From NCBI GenBank assembly GCA_900491605.1, contig UESW01004238.1:835804-899803 (forward strand): a DNA stretch of 64,000 nt. Direction: 5' to 3'. Origin of the DNA: Calamus simplicifolius. Taxonomy: Eukaryota > Streptophyta > Magnoliopsida > Arecales > Arecaceae. Of the stretch, positions 11,922 through 22,706 are shown in pieces. The translations under genes were made by a program, and so were the position numbers. The notes beneath the pieces are model-generated. The model did no database searches and was not told the origin of the DNA. It saw nothing but the letters and a program-made list of their open reading frames with translations. Numbering within the stretch: the stretch's first letter is position 1; the number at the start of each line of letters is the position of its first letter.

Positions 11922-14900
11922 TGATATTGCAGGAATGTCTTGTAGCCAAAAGATCAAAGAAAAAGTGGTACCTTGATAGTGGCTGCTCAAGACATATGAC
12001 GGGTGACAAAGATGAATTCATCACCCTGGAGGAAAAGAAAGGTGGAGTTGTGACGTTTGGCGACAACGGTAAAGGTCAAATTATGGGCCTTGGTAAAGTT
12101 CGCATAACTCCATCTATAGTTATTGATAATGTACTTTATGTTAATGGTTTGAAGCATAATCTAATTAGCATAAGTCAATTATGTGATAAAAATTTTAATG
12201 TTTCATTTAAATCTTCATTATGCACTGTAACTAATTCTATTGATGATAGCATTGTATTTACTGGTTATAGACATGGCAATGTTTACTTAGTTGACTTAGA
12301 AAAATTATCTTTGAGTGATCATTGCTTAATTGCTGACAATGCTAACATAAATGAAATTAGTTGGTTGTGGCATCGTAGATTAGGTCATGCAAGCACACAC
12401 CTTATTTCAAAACTAATTAAAATGGATTTAGTTAAAGGTTACCTAAACTAGATTTTGAAAATAATAAAATATGTGATGCATGTCAATTTGGAAAACAAAC
12501 TAGAAGTTCTTTTAAATCTAAAAACATTGTTTCAACTTCTAGGGGACTAGAGCTACTTCACATGGACCTATTTGGACCAACTAGAACCACAAGTCTAGGA
12601 GGAAAGAAATATGGTCTAGTGATTGTAGATGATTATTCTAGATATACTTGGGTAATGTTTTTAGCTCACAAAGATGAGACTTTCTCGATGTTCCTGAAAT
12701 TTTCAAGAAAGTCACAAATGAGAAAAAACTACTATAGTATCTCTTAGAAGTGATCATGGAACAGAATTTGAAAATCACTTTTTGAAAATTTCTGCACTGA
12801 AAATGGAATTAATCATAATTTTTCAGCCCCTAGGACTCCACAACAAAATGGTGTAGTTGAAAGAAAAAATAGAACTCTAGAAGACATGGCCCGTACCATG
12901 CTATGTGAAAGCAACTTACCAAAGTATTTTTGGGCGGAAGCAATTAACACAGCATGTTACATCTTAAACAGAGCTTTAATAAGACCAATATTAAAGAAAA
13001 CACCTTATGAATTATGGAATGAAAGAAAACCAAATATAAAATACTTTCATGCATTTGGATGTAAATGTTTCATTCATAATAATGGTAAAAACAACTTAGG
13101 AAAATTTGATGCTAAATCTGATGAAGGAATTTTTCTAGGTTATTCAACAACTAGTAAGGCATATAGAATCTTTAACAAGAAAACCTTAGTAGTTGAAGAA
13201 TCCATTCATGTAGTTTTTGATGAATCTTTAGCAACTGGATCTGAAAAGATTGATGATGAGGAAGATACAAACATAATTGAAAAAGATCTTGAAAAACTTA
13301 ATATTGAAGTATCTTCTGATCATGAACAAGAAGCTAAAGATGATGATTCACATAAGGACGATGATGTCAATATTGATCATAATGATGTAGATCTTCCAAG
13401 AGACTGGAGATATGCTCATAGTCATCCTAAGGAATTGATTATAGGCGATCCATCTCAAGGAATAAGGACTAGATCATACATGAGAAATATTAGTAATCAT
13501 CTTGCATTTGTATCACAAATTGAACCTAAAACTATGAAGAAGCTGAAAAAGATAATAATTGGATGTTAGCTATGCAAGAAGAACTAAATCAATTTACAAG
13601 AAATAATGTTTGGACCTTAGTTGAAAGACCTAAAAATCATTCAGTAATAGGATCAAAATGGATTTATAGAAATAAACTAGATGAAAATGGCATTGTAATT
13701 AGAAACAAAGCTAGATTGGTTGCTAAAGGATATAATCAAGAGGAAGGTATTGATTTTGATGAAACCTTTGCACCTGTAGCTAGATTAGAAGCCATTAGGC
13801 TATTACTTGCATTTGCATGTCATATGAATTTAACTTATTTCAAATGGATGTAAAAAGCGCATTTTTAAATGGATTTATTAATGAAGAAGTTTATGTAGAA
13901 CAACCACCAGGTTTTGAAGATCACGAGTTTTCAAATCACGTTTTTAAATTGCACAAAGCTTTATATGGTTTGAAACAAGCACCTAGAGCTTGGTATGATA
14001 GGTTAAGTAAATTCTTAATAGAAAATGATTTTACAAGAGGAAATGTTGATAAAACTTTGTTTTTGAAAAGAAAAGGTAAAGATTTACTTGTAGTACAAAT
14101 ATACGTAGATGACATTATTTTTGGTGCTACTAACGATTCTCTTTGTCAAGAATTTGCAAAGTTGATGCAGGGAGAATTCGAGATGAGCATGATGGGAGAA
14201 CTCAACTTCTTCCTTGGACTCCAGATCAAACAAGCAAAGAGGGAATCTTTATCAACCAAACCAAATACACAAGAGAACTACTCAAAAAGTTTGGTATGGA
14301 AACAATGAAACCCCTCGGAACTCCAATGAGTCCTTCATGCAAGCTGGACAAAGATGAAGAAGGTAAAAAGGTTGACCAAAAGTATTATCGAGGTATAATC
14401 GGATCCCTTCTTTATTTAACAGCAAGTAGACCAGATATCATGTTTTCAGTATGTTTATGTGCTAGATTTCAATCTGAACCTAAAGAATCACATTTAATAG
14501 CTGTTAAAAGAATTTTAAGATATCTAAATGGAACTAAAAATGTAGGTTTATGGTATTCTAGAGATTCCACATTAAACCTAATTGCATATTCAGATTCTGA
14601 TTATGCTGGATGTAAATTAGATAGAAAGAGCACAAGTGGTGCATGCCAATTCTTAGGTAGTAACTTAATCACATGGTTTAGCAAAAAGCAAAATTCAGTT
14701 GCATTATCAACTACTGAAGCTGAATATGTAGCAGCTGGAAGTTGCTGTGCGCAAATCCTATGGATTAAGCGACAACTTGAAGACTATGGTATCACACTTG
14801 ATAAAACACCCATAAGATGTGATAACACTAGCGCAATCAACTTAACTAAAAATCCGATTCAACACTCAAGAACAAAACACATAGAAATTAGATATCATTT

Positions 14901-15048
14901 TATAAGGGAACATGTAGCTAATGATGAAATTTGTTTAGATTATGTAAACACTGAAGAACAATTAGCTGACATATTCACTAAACCTTTAAATGAAGAAAGA
15001 TTTTGTTATCTTAGAGGAGAGCTAGGAATTTGTAATCCTTTTGAATAA
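11918..15048 (+). pseudogene. pol: pol of element A (protease, integrase, RT, RNase H), frameshifted
   Basis: The protease has WYLDSGCSRHMTGD with catalytic DSG at 11975. The integrase zinc region has WLWHRRLGHAS and CDACQFGKQ. The core has HMDLFGPT, SDHGTEF and GVVERKNR, supplying the D, D and E residues. RT has KARLVAKGYNQ, FQMDVKSAFLNG, ALYGLKQAPRAW and YVDD (14102-14113). RNase H has SDSDYAGC, STTEAEYVA and LADIFTKPL near the end. Single-base deletions near 12436, 12700, 12777, 13535, 13832 and 14228 change the frame relative to D. All catalytic motifs remain. The polyprotein would cut itself, copy RNA to DNA and insert it. Confidence 0.93.
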
Positions 15049-15522
15049 ATTTTGAAACCTCTAAGGAAATATATCTAGAATTCTTTCAAATTCTCAAAAT
15101 CTTAAGGAAATTTTATCTAGAACTCATATCAATTTGATCTCTCAAATCCATGATTTTTAATCATACTCAAAGATCAAATTTCGGACTTATTTCAGATTCT
15201 CTGAATCTCAATTAATTTTTCTCTGAAATTTTCGGAGCCGACTCGAGAGTATCGGAGTCGACTCGAGTTTCTGCTGAAACTCAGGAGTCGACCCCTCTCT
15301 GAGCGAGTCGACTCGAGATCGTGTCCGTGCTCTGTGACTTACCCGAGCCGACTCCACGCTTTGCGCGAGTCGACTCGACGTGGTCCCAAATCGCTTATTT
15401 AGGGCACGAGCCGACCCATCGATCGATTCTAATCATTCCAAATCATTCTCAAAACCCTCCAAAACCTTTCAAACTTTCCAAAATCTTCCAAAAACCTTGA
15501 ACAATCATTCCACCTTGAATCA
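15049..15522 (+). promoter_or_regulatory. pol-ORF3 spacer with internal palindrome block (element A)
   Basis: At 15235-15416 there are about eight GAG(T/C)CGACTC-type motifs, the same as in the LTR U3. They flank a TTATTTAGGGC stretch at 15395-15405, and a pyrimidine/adenine-rich leader of about 120 bases leads to the ORF3 ATG at 15523. B and D have the same order and distance. I infer an internal promoter for ORF3; no transcript evidence is available. Confidence 0.5.
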
Positions 15523-16898
15523 ATGGCCCCAAAACCCGTGGTGCCAGTAGTAGCCGTGCCGGGATGAAAAGGAAGAAGACCGTGCGTCGACCCGTCCGCG
15601 AGCCGACTCCGGAATCTTCGTCTGCTTCCTCTTCGGATGATCACCTGCTCCTACTGTCTCTACTCCTCAGGTAGACCTTGCAAGTAGGGTCATTACCACT
15701 GGAAGGAAGTTTGATTTCGATTTGTTTGAGAGAGAGGGATTACTTGTAGGTTCACAGTTGAGAGAAATGGGGTTTGAAAAATATGCTCCCTAGACTGTCC
15801 TACATACCCTGCTGGTAAAAGAGTTTTATAGAAATTGACTAGAGGGACAATGGATTGGTCAGTACTGTAGAGGAGTTGGTTTGAATGTCACTGCCGTCAT
15901 TCTTTCTAAGCTATTGGACTTACCCCTATCAGGACCTCCACCTTTGACCCAGAGGATAGGTCTCCTGCCCTCACCAGATTATTGAATAGAAACTTTGAGG
16001 GATTTGAAGAAGTTTTTGCCAGTCAGCTGCCACTGGACTTAAGATTGCTACACAACATTTGCAGCAGAATTCTATTCCCTAAGACAGGCCGGTTTGACTA
16101 CTTATCTGAGAGGGATATCTTTGTCATGGATGCTGTAGTTTCAGGGAAGCCAATCAACTTACCCATCATGATTTTATGGTATATAGCTGATTGTGGAAGT
16201 AAGAGGAAATCCTGTCTTCCCTATGGTATGATCTTGACTCAGTTATTCAGAAGCCAAGGAATTGTTTTTAGTGATAGTGAGCCCAAGAAGAATTTGAGAC
16301 ATACTGACTACTATTCACTGGCCACTATTCACCGCATGGGCTTCAAGAAAGTTAATGGTAATTGGATAAGAAAAGGTCAAGATGATTAGAGCTGCTGAGG
16401 ACAGAGTTGAAGACATTGGAGCTGAGGTCGAGGTTGGACCTTCTGTTGCTGGACCGTCTGAGGCAGGACCTAGCATGCATTATTCTCCTCCACCTCAGGC
16501 TTCATCTCTTCTGTGAGTTTTCAGATGAGCAGTTATGTCAACTTAGATCTATGTTTGCTGAGTTTGATAATCAAAGGAAAGATGAAATTGGTCAATTAAG
16601 AGAAGACATTAAAGAATTAAAGGAAAATATCATTTCAAGACTTGACTTATTTTCATTCTCTATTGGTACTCATGTGGATTCACTCAATGCTGAGCTTAAG
16701 AATATCTTTGAAAGACTTCAAGGGATAGCTGATGGATCCAATGTATATCTTGATAGAACCAATCAGTTAAGAAGAGATATTGATGCAGCAGTTGATCAAA
16801 TTCAAGTAACCATGAATGACTTTAACAAATCTCAAAAGGATGATATCATGGAGATGATTGGACACTTAAAAAGTTTGATTTTCAAGCGTGTCAAATGA
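15523..16898 (+). pseudogene. ORF3 of element A: plant-transposon-type domain plus coiled coil
   Basis: The start is MAPKP, with an early stop and frameshifts before the main domain. Blocks in order are ITTGRKFDFDLF, LLVKEFYRN, then FEGFEEVFASQLPLDLRLLH with LFPKTGRFDYLSERDI (15985-16120), LPYGMILTQLFRSQG (16216-16260) and NLRHTDYYSLATIHRMGF (16294-16347). The C-terminal part (16530-16898) is hydrophilic and heptad-like (DEIGQLREDIKELKENI), so a coiled coil is likely. The middle matches the putative plant transposon protein domain. I see no signal peptide or membrane span, so an envelope role is not supported. The function is unknown. Confidence 0.7.
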
Positions 16899-17244
16899 AT
16901 TTGATACTTATCTTAGTTTGTATTTCTAGACTTCCTTTCTAGATTGTATCTAGGAAATTTTGCTTTAATATGAATGTATTTGAACTTTGATGAATCTAAG
17001 TTGGTTTAAATTTGATTCCATGAGCTTGTATTACATTTTGATGTAATTTGATGTACTTTTATAGTAATGAGAAAAGTTATGTTCATTTCAATTATGAGTA
17101 CACTTGAATATCTTTGAATGCTTATGGTTAATCTGATATAATTTTGAATATCTCAATACTTAATTGATAACTTAAATGCTGAATGAATTCGAATGAATTA
17201 ACCAAGTTGATGCTCTGATGCATCTCAACCTTTTTGTTGATTAC

Positions 17245-17514
17245 AAAAAAGGGGAGAGAATTTATAAATTAATCGTATATTGCATCATCTTTTTAATTGC
17301 CCTAATTAAATAAGGGGGAGAATTAAATAAGAAAAAGGTTATTTGGCTTAAGTTTTTAAATTTAAAAATCCTTTTTGAATTGAGGTTCTTAGGGGGAGCT
17401 ACCTCATTGAGGGGGAGCTTTTCCATGAACACAAAAGCTGATTTTGATATCATAAATCTTTCAATGTTATAATGCATATACTCAATGTTTTTGTCATCAT
17501 CAAAAAGGGGGAGA
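17245..17514 (+). promoter_or_regulatory. Multiple polypurine boxes ending in the functional PPT (element A)
   Basis: Boxes lie at 17245-17258 (AAAAAAGGGGAGAG), 17313-17321, 17391-17398 (AGGGGGAG), 17410-17418 and 17502-17514 (AAAAAGGGGGAGA). The last directly precedes the LTR. Repeated PPT-like boxes are a described Sirevirus feature. Confidence 0.75.
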
Positions 17515-17515
17515 T

Positions 17516-19264
17516 TGTTGAGAAATTATTGAAACATAATTGCCCCAACTTTATTGATTTTGATGATTTCCAAAAGCCATGAGTATTTTAAATAAAACAA
17601 TGAGTTTATCTATCAAAAATCTTGAGCTTATTCAAAAAGAAACCAATGGACTCTAAATGGTTAATTCACTGATTTTTGAATCAATTTGATAGAGAGTTTT
17701 CAAACACTATTTTAGAATCTCGAAAAGAAATTCTTACATAATATATTTTAATCTATGATTTCTTGAAACATGTCTTGAATTCATGCTTAATGACATATTT
17801 ATTGTTTTCAAGTCAAAATATCATTTAAAATTATTTTAATACATTTGGGACGAGCTTTAAAGTCAATCAGAACATTTTTCTGATTTTTGTATCGCTCCCG
17901 AGCCGACTCAAGGGTTTCCGAGTCGACTCCCCATTGTCTGAGTTTCAATGTTGTCTTGAGTCGACACTTGAGTTTTCAAGAGTCGACCCCTGAAACCTTC
18001 GCGAGCCGACTCACGACTGTGCGAGCCGACTCGACTCAGACACCAGAAAGTCTCATTTTTGAGCACTTCTCGAGTCGACTCCCCATGTTTCTCGAGTCGA
18101 CTCCCGACTTTCAGGAGCCGACACTTGTGTTTTCGCGAGTCGACTCTTCAATGCTTAAAATGTTTCTATTTTTGGTAATCGACCTCGAGCCGACTCCCTC
18201 AGAGCTCGAGTCGACTCCACGATTTTTGGGCGCGATTTTTAACGATGACACATCAGCCCCAACGGTAAGATTTTTGAATAATGACTATTTTTCCTTGATT
18301 CTAACGGACATATTTTTGCAGAATCTATAAATAGAGGAGTTCTTTTCAAATCAAAAACCCAGAGAAAATCAAAAAGAGAGAAAAGAATATCATTTGAAAA
18401 GAGGGAAAAATAGAGCTTAGTGGAAAAATCTTTTAGCTCAAAGAGGAGTGTTTCAAAAGGAGTGAAATCCAAGTGGAAGATACGTCTACTCCTTCTCATC
18501 ATTCCACAAAAGCCAGAAGAAAATCCAAGTGCTTTTCAAAGGTCAAATCTGCGGATTTTTAAAAGAGGATAAAGCTTCATCTCAACTCCAAACACTTCTA
18601 CGGTCAAGAATCTAGCTGAGGCGTGATTCAACACTTCAAGAGGAGTTGAAGAGAAGAAGGGAGAAAGCCCAAGCATCTACCATCGGCAAAATTATCAGGC
18701 TTTTCTAACCTTATATCATTTTGTACTTAATTTGTATATCTGCTCAAGGGGAGCACCTTATTGTTCAAACTCTATCTTTATTATTTTGCTGATTCAATCT
18801 GTGGATTGAATTAGTGGAGGTTGGTATACCTCGTTGCAAGCCGGAGTGCTTGTATTGGGTTAGTTGTAAGCCCAAAGAAAAACAACGTGTAGGGTTTTGT
18901 GCTGGTAAGCCTGAGTTAAAACCAGCTGGGTTCGTTGTGCGCCCGGTAAAACAACAAGTTTGAGTTGTGAGCTTGGAAAACAACTCGGCTGTAATCTAGA
19001 GAGATTATAGTGTGGACCCAAGTGAATCTTGGGAGTGGACGTAGGTGCTGGTTGCGCCGAACCACTATAAAATTGCTTTGTGTTTGCCGTGCCTAATTTT
19101 CTCTATCTCTATCTCTCTTTATTAACTGCTTGTTCATTGCTTATTAGTTGATATCACTTGCACATCTTGCTAACTAATAATTTAATAGTCAAAAAGTCTT
19201 AAATTTTTAAGAACCCAATTCACCCCCCCCCCCCCCCCCTCTTGGGTTGCCATCTGGGCCAACA
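17516..19264 (+). repeat. 3' LTR of element A
   Basis: Starts TGTTGAGAAATT after the PPT and ends GGGCCAACA. It has the same internal order as the 5' LTR, with TATAAATAG at 18326-18334. The C run near the end is 17 long, against 7 in the 5' LTR. Confidence 0.95.
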
Positions 19265-19269
19265 AATCC
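19265..19269. repeat. Target site duplication of element A, right copy (AATCC)
   Basis: It matches 8363-8367 and the sequence of the empty site. Confidence 0.9.
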
Positions 19270-20360
19270 CCTTGATTGAACTAGCAAAAATAAGAAAGAA
19301 TAATGTTTACAATAAAACACAGCTCCTTAAATGAGCAAATATTCAAAGTAAATAAACAAGTTTAGAAAAGCCTGATTTGAAGATGATTGGATTTGAGCTT
19401 TTCTTCTTTTCCTCTTCTCTTTTGAGATGTTGAATCAAGCCTCAGCTCCGATTCTTCACAGATGTTGCAGATGAGAAGTTGGGAAATCACAAAAACAGGC
19501 TTTTTCTTCTTTTGGAAAATCCTTCGATTTTTCAAGTTGAACGCCTTGGATTTCTCTTTGAGCTTTTTGGAGTGGAAGAATTTGAACGTGGATTCTTTTC
19601 TCTTGATTTCTTGCTCAAGACCTCTCGATTTTTTCAATATGATTTCTCTATTTTTTCTTTTTCTTTTTTTTTTCAAACGAACGCTCTTCCCCCTTTTATA
19701 GATTCCATTTAATCCATTTTTGGGTGTGAAACTAGCCGTTGGAATGTACCTGGAAAGTTTTTCCATACATGAAATATAGCCGTTAGGGGTTAGGTAAAGA
19801 AAATATTACCGTTTGAGCTGATCTGGCAATTTAAAAATCCGTTCCTGACAGGTTGGAGTCGGCTCCAACTTTTTAGGTGTCGGCTCCAAGTCGTGTATCC
19901 AAAAATAGAAAGTTCTGAGCTCGTTGAGGAGTCGGCTCCGAAAAAGTAAAGTGTCGGCTCGCCATGTTCAGGTGTCGGCTCCAAAAGACTGTAAGTGTCG
20001 GCTCCAAGGTAGTCAAAAATCATGCGTTCTATCCCCGTGTCGGAGTCGGCTCCAGACACTGTAAGTGTCGACTCCGAAACTCTGGGTGTCGGCTCCGAAA
20101 CTCTGGGTGTCGGCTTCGGACCGTATCAAAAATCAGAAAGACATTTGATTGGCCATGGGTCGGCTCCAGACTTTCTAGGTGTCGACTCCAGGCTCTGAAT
20201 TTTGAAACTTACCTTTGGCACTTGATTCAAAACACGTTTCTTGATGCCTTTTGATTAAACAAATATTTTTAAGCCCTGAAACACTTGTTAAATTTATTAG
20301 TAACACAATGAATATACTCAATTCCTTTATTAATCATCAAAATCAATAATTGGGTCAACA
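19270..20360 (-). repeat. 3' LTR of element B, proximal segment
   Basis: It continues the LTR interrupted at 8367 and ends (minus-strand start) TGTTGACCCAATT at 20360. It holds the GTCGGCTCC-type palindrome cluster (19857-20190) and, on the minus strand, a TATAAAAGG-type box near 19700. It is co-linear with 27894-29010. Confidence 0.92.
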
Positions 20361-20660
20361 ATCTCCCCTTTTTGATGATTATAAAAACATTGAGTATATG
20401 CATAGGATTCTCAAATCAAAATTTTCAAAGATGTGATCCTCACAGGTAAGCTCCCCCTGAATAAGGTAGCTCCCCCTATGAAGTTCAATTTAACAATTGT
20501 TCTTCCTTTTGCTTTACATTTTAGTGTTTGATACCTAAATTCAGTTATATCAATTTTCACTTAAGCTTATGCATATCCAAAATAATTTAATACCAATCAA
20601 ATACCAATCAAAGCATAACTAATCAATGCATATACGACATAACTTTCTCCCCTTTTTTGT
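20361..20660 (-). promoter_or_regulatory. Multiple polypurine boxes of element B
   Basis: On the minus strand AAAAAGGGGAGAT (20373-20361) borders the 3' LTR. Further AGGGGGAG boxes lie near 20449-20458 and 20466-20475, and an AAAAAAGGGGAG box near 20646-20657. This is the same arrangement as in A and D. Confidence 0.7.
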
Positions 20661-20858
20661 AATCAACAAAAAGATTAAGAAGAGTAAATTGATAGATCAA
20701 AAGATAATTTCATTACATCAAAAAGTCAGGTATTACAAAGTGAAACTGAACTTTGTCAAACATCAAACTATACATCATTACATTAAGATTTCAAGATAAA
20801 ACATTAACAACAGCTTACACTTCATTGAATCAAAAACCTGTACTTCATTACATGATAA

Positions 20859-22229
20859 TCACAGATTAGTTCTAATAATCCTTTGTAAATGTTCTAAAAT
20901 TTTTTCCATCCCTTCACTCTGAGTCGCTACAAATTCTTTTAATCTTCTATCAACAAATGAGCATGCAGTCATGATCTTATCTTGAAGTTCAGCATTGCAT
21001 CTGGAGTAGGTTTCAGAGTCTCCACAAATATCCTTAAGTTCTTCAAATATGTTCTTTAGATCATTCCTTAAGGATTCAGCAGATGAGCCAAGAGTGGACT
21101 CAATTTTACTAATGCGATCATCCAAAGAGTAAAGGGTCTCTTTAAATTCATAAATGACTGTCAAACTCAGTCTTCATTTCTTCCTTCTGAGCAGCAAGTA
21201 GACTTTTAAGTTGCTCCAATTGAATGTCTGAAAATCCGACAGATGAAGTAGATGGAGGTACCGAACTGGAGCAGGAGCAGCAGGACTGCCAGGCTATGGA
21301 GAAGGAACCCTCACAGACGGACCAGCCTCAAAAGGTGCTGAAGACCTCATTTCAGTGGCTCTCACATCCAAACTGCCTTTCCTCTCCCATTGTCCATTAA
21401 CCTTCACAAATCCCATCCGATGAACTGTAGCCAAACTATAGTAGTCAGTATGCCTAAGGTTCTTGGAAGGCTCATTATCCAAAATCACAACTCCTTGGCT
21501 CCTGAAAACCATAGTCAAAATCATACCGTAGGGTAGGGAAGATCTCCTTTTTCCTCCAGCCTCGGCCATATAGAAAATCATCATTGCAGCAAGGTTATGG
21601 GTTGACCAGTCAACACACTATCCATCACCACTATGTCTCGCTCCGAGACATACTCAAATCGTCCGGTCTTAGGGAATAAAATTCTGCTGCAAATATTATG
21701 AAGTAACCTCAACTCCAAGGGCAATTGGTTAGCCCTAACCTCTTCAAATTCTGTTACTTCTCTCCCTAACATCCTTGACAGAGCATCTGACCTCTCACTG
21801 TGAATATCTGCTGCTAATCCGATGATAGGAATGCTTAGAAGATTTCCTAATTTCTGAAAAGTAAGGTGGATTCTTTTACCTCTAACAGAGCTTACGATCC
21901 CACCATCACCTCTTGACAAATTGAAGTAGAACTCCTTGACAAGGGCCGGATAGGTAGGAACATCTAATGAGCACACTTTATCCCAACCTAGCTCTTTGAG
22001 TTGATTTCCAATTGAAAAACCCTCGGACTCAAAGAATTCGAAATCGACCTTTCTACCCATGGTAATTACTCTCCCGGCTAAGGTATCTACCTGAGGAGAA
22101 GAAGGGCCTGGATTCCGATTGGGTTGTAGAATCCTCGCTCGGAGACGGCTCGCGGACGGGTCGCCTCGCCGAACGCTTCCCAGTCGTCACGGGCGCTCCA
22201 AGTACAGATCCTCTCCTCTTAGGTGCCAT
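20859..22229 (-). pseudogene. ORF3 of element B: plant-transposon-type domain plus coiled coil
   Basis: The ATG at 22229 gives MAPKRRG. After a frame change, GRKVDFEFFESEGFSIGNQL begins the long middle block, with LVKEFYFNLSRGDGG, VRGKRIHLTFQKLGNLL, ELRLLHNICSRILFPKTGRF and YVSERDIVVMDSV (22060-21581). The next frame has SSLPYGMILTMVFRSQG and NLRHTDYYSLATVHRMGF (21584-21294). The tail (21164-20859) has SLDDRISKIEST and NIFEELKDICGDSET, with heptad character. This is the best-preserved ORF3 in the window, broken only by two or three frame changes. No membrane span is seen. Confidence 0.75.
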
Positions 22230-22336
22230 TTAGATCCTTAGGAAAGTTCGAATAGAGTGGAATTTGAGTTGGGGAGGTTTTGAGAGAGTTTGGAAGAGTT
22301 TGGTTAAGGATTGAAAAGAATGAAATGACGAAGGTG

Positions 22337-22515
22337 TCGACTCTGCCCTAATAAAGTCGATTTGGGACCCCAGGTGTCGACTCCCGCAAAGTCGGGTGTC
22401 GACTCCAAATCGCTAACACAGTCAGCGCTCGAACTGGAGTCGGCTCCACTTATACGGGTGTCGGCTCCAAGGTCAGGACCGAGAGCGACACAGACGAGGT
22501 GTCGACTCCACTGAC
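22337..22515 (-). promoter_or_regulatory. Internal palindrome block upstream of ORF3 (element B)
   Basis: About seven GTCGACTCC / GTCGGCTCC motifs lie between pol and ORF3. On the minus strand CTTTATTAGGGC (22357-22345) lies about 120 bases before the ORF3 ATG, the same spacing as in A and D. Confidence 0.5.
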
Positions 22516-22706
22516 AGTTTCAGAGAAAAACAATGAGATTCAAACATCTGAAACTTATCAAAATAGGTTCAATAAAATTTTAAAAAAATCTTTGGAATAT
22601 GAAGAATCAAATTGCTCAGATGACTAGATAATTTGTCCTTAAAATTATGAAAGGAATATCAAGAAATTAATAGAAATCTAGATAGTCATTCCTTAGAGTT
22701 TCAAAA

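Larger units (their letters stand above)
8368..19264 (+). mobile_element. Complete Sirevirus-type Ty1/copia retrotransposon A
   Basis: The LTRs of 1738 and 1749 bp are nearly identical; I noticed about twenty differences, several in homopolymers. PBS for initiator-Met tRNA, gag, pol, palindrome spacer, ORF3, several AGGGGGAG boxes and the PPT all follow in canonical order. The TSD is AATCC. The element lies inside the 3' LTR of B in opposite orientation. Gag and pol are broken by about a dozen single-base deletions but have few substitution-type stops, which suggests very recent decay or residual sequencing error. Confidence 0.93.

Noticed and set aside
20859..21164. Retroviral-type envelope gene downstream of pol
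   Set aside because: No signal peptide, transmembrane helix or fusion-like segment is visible. The sequence is hydrophilic and heptad-like.
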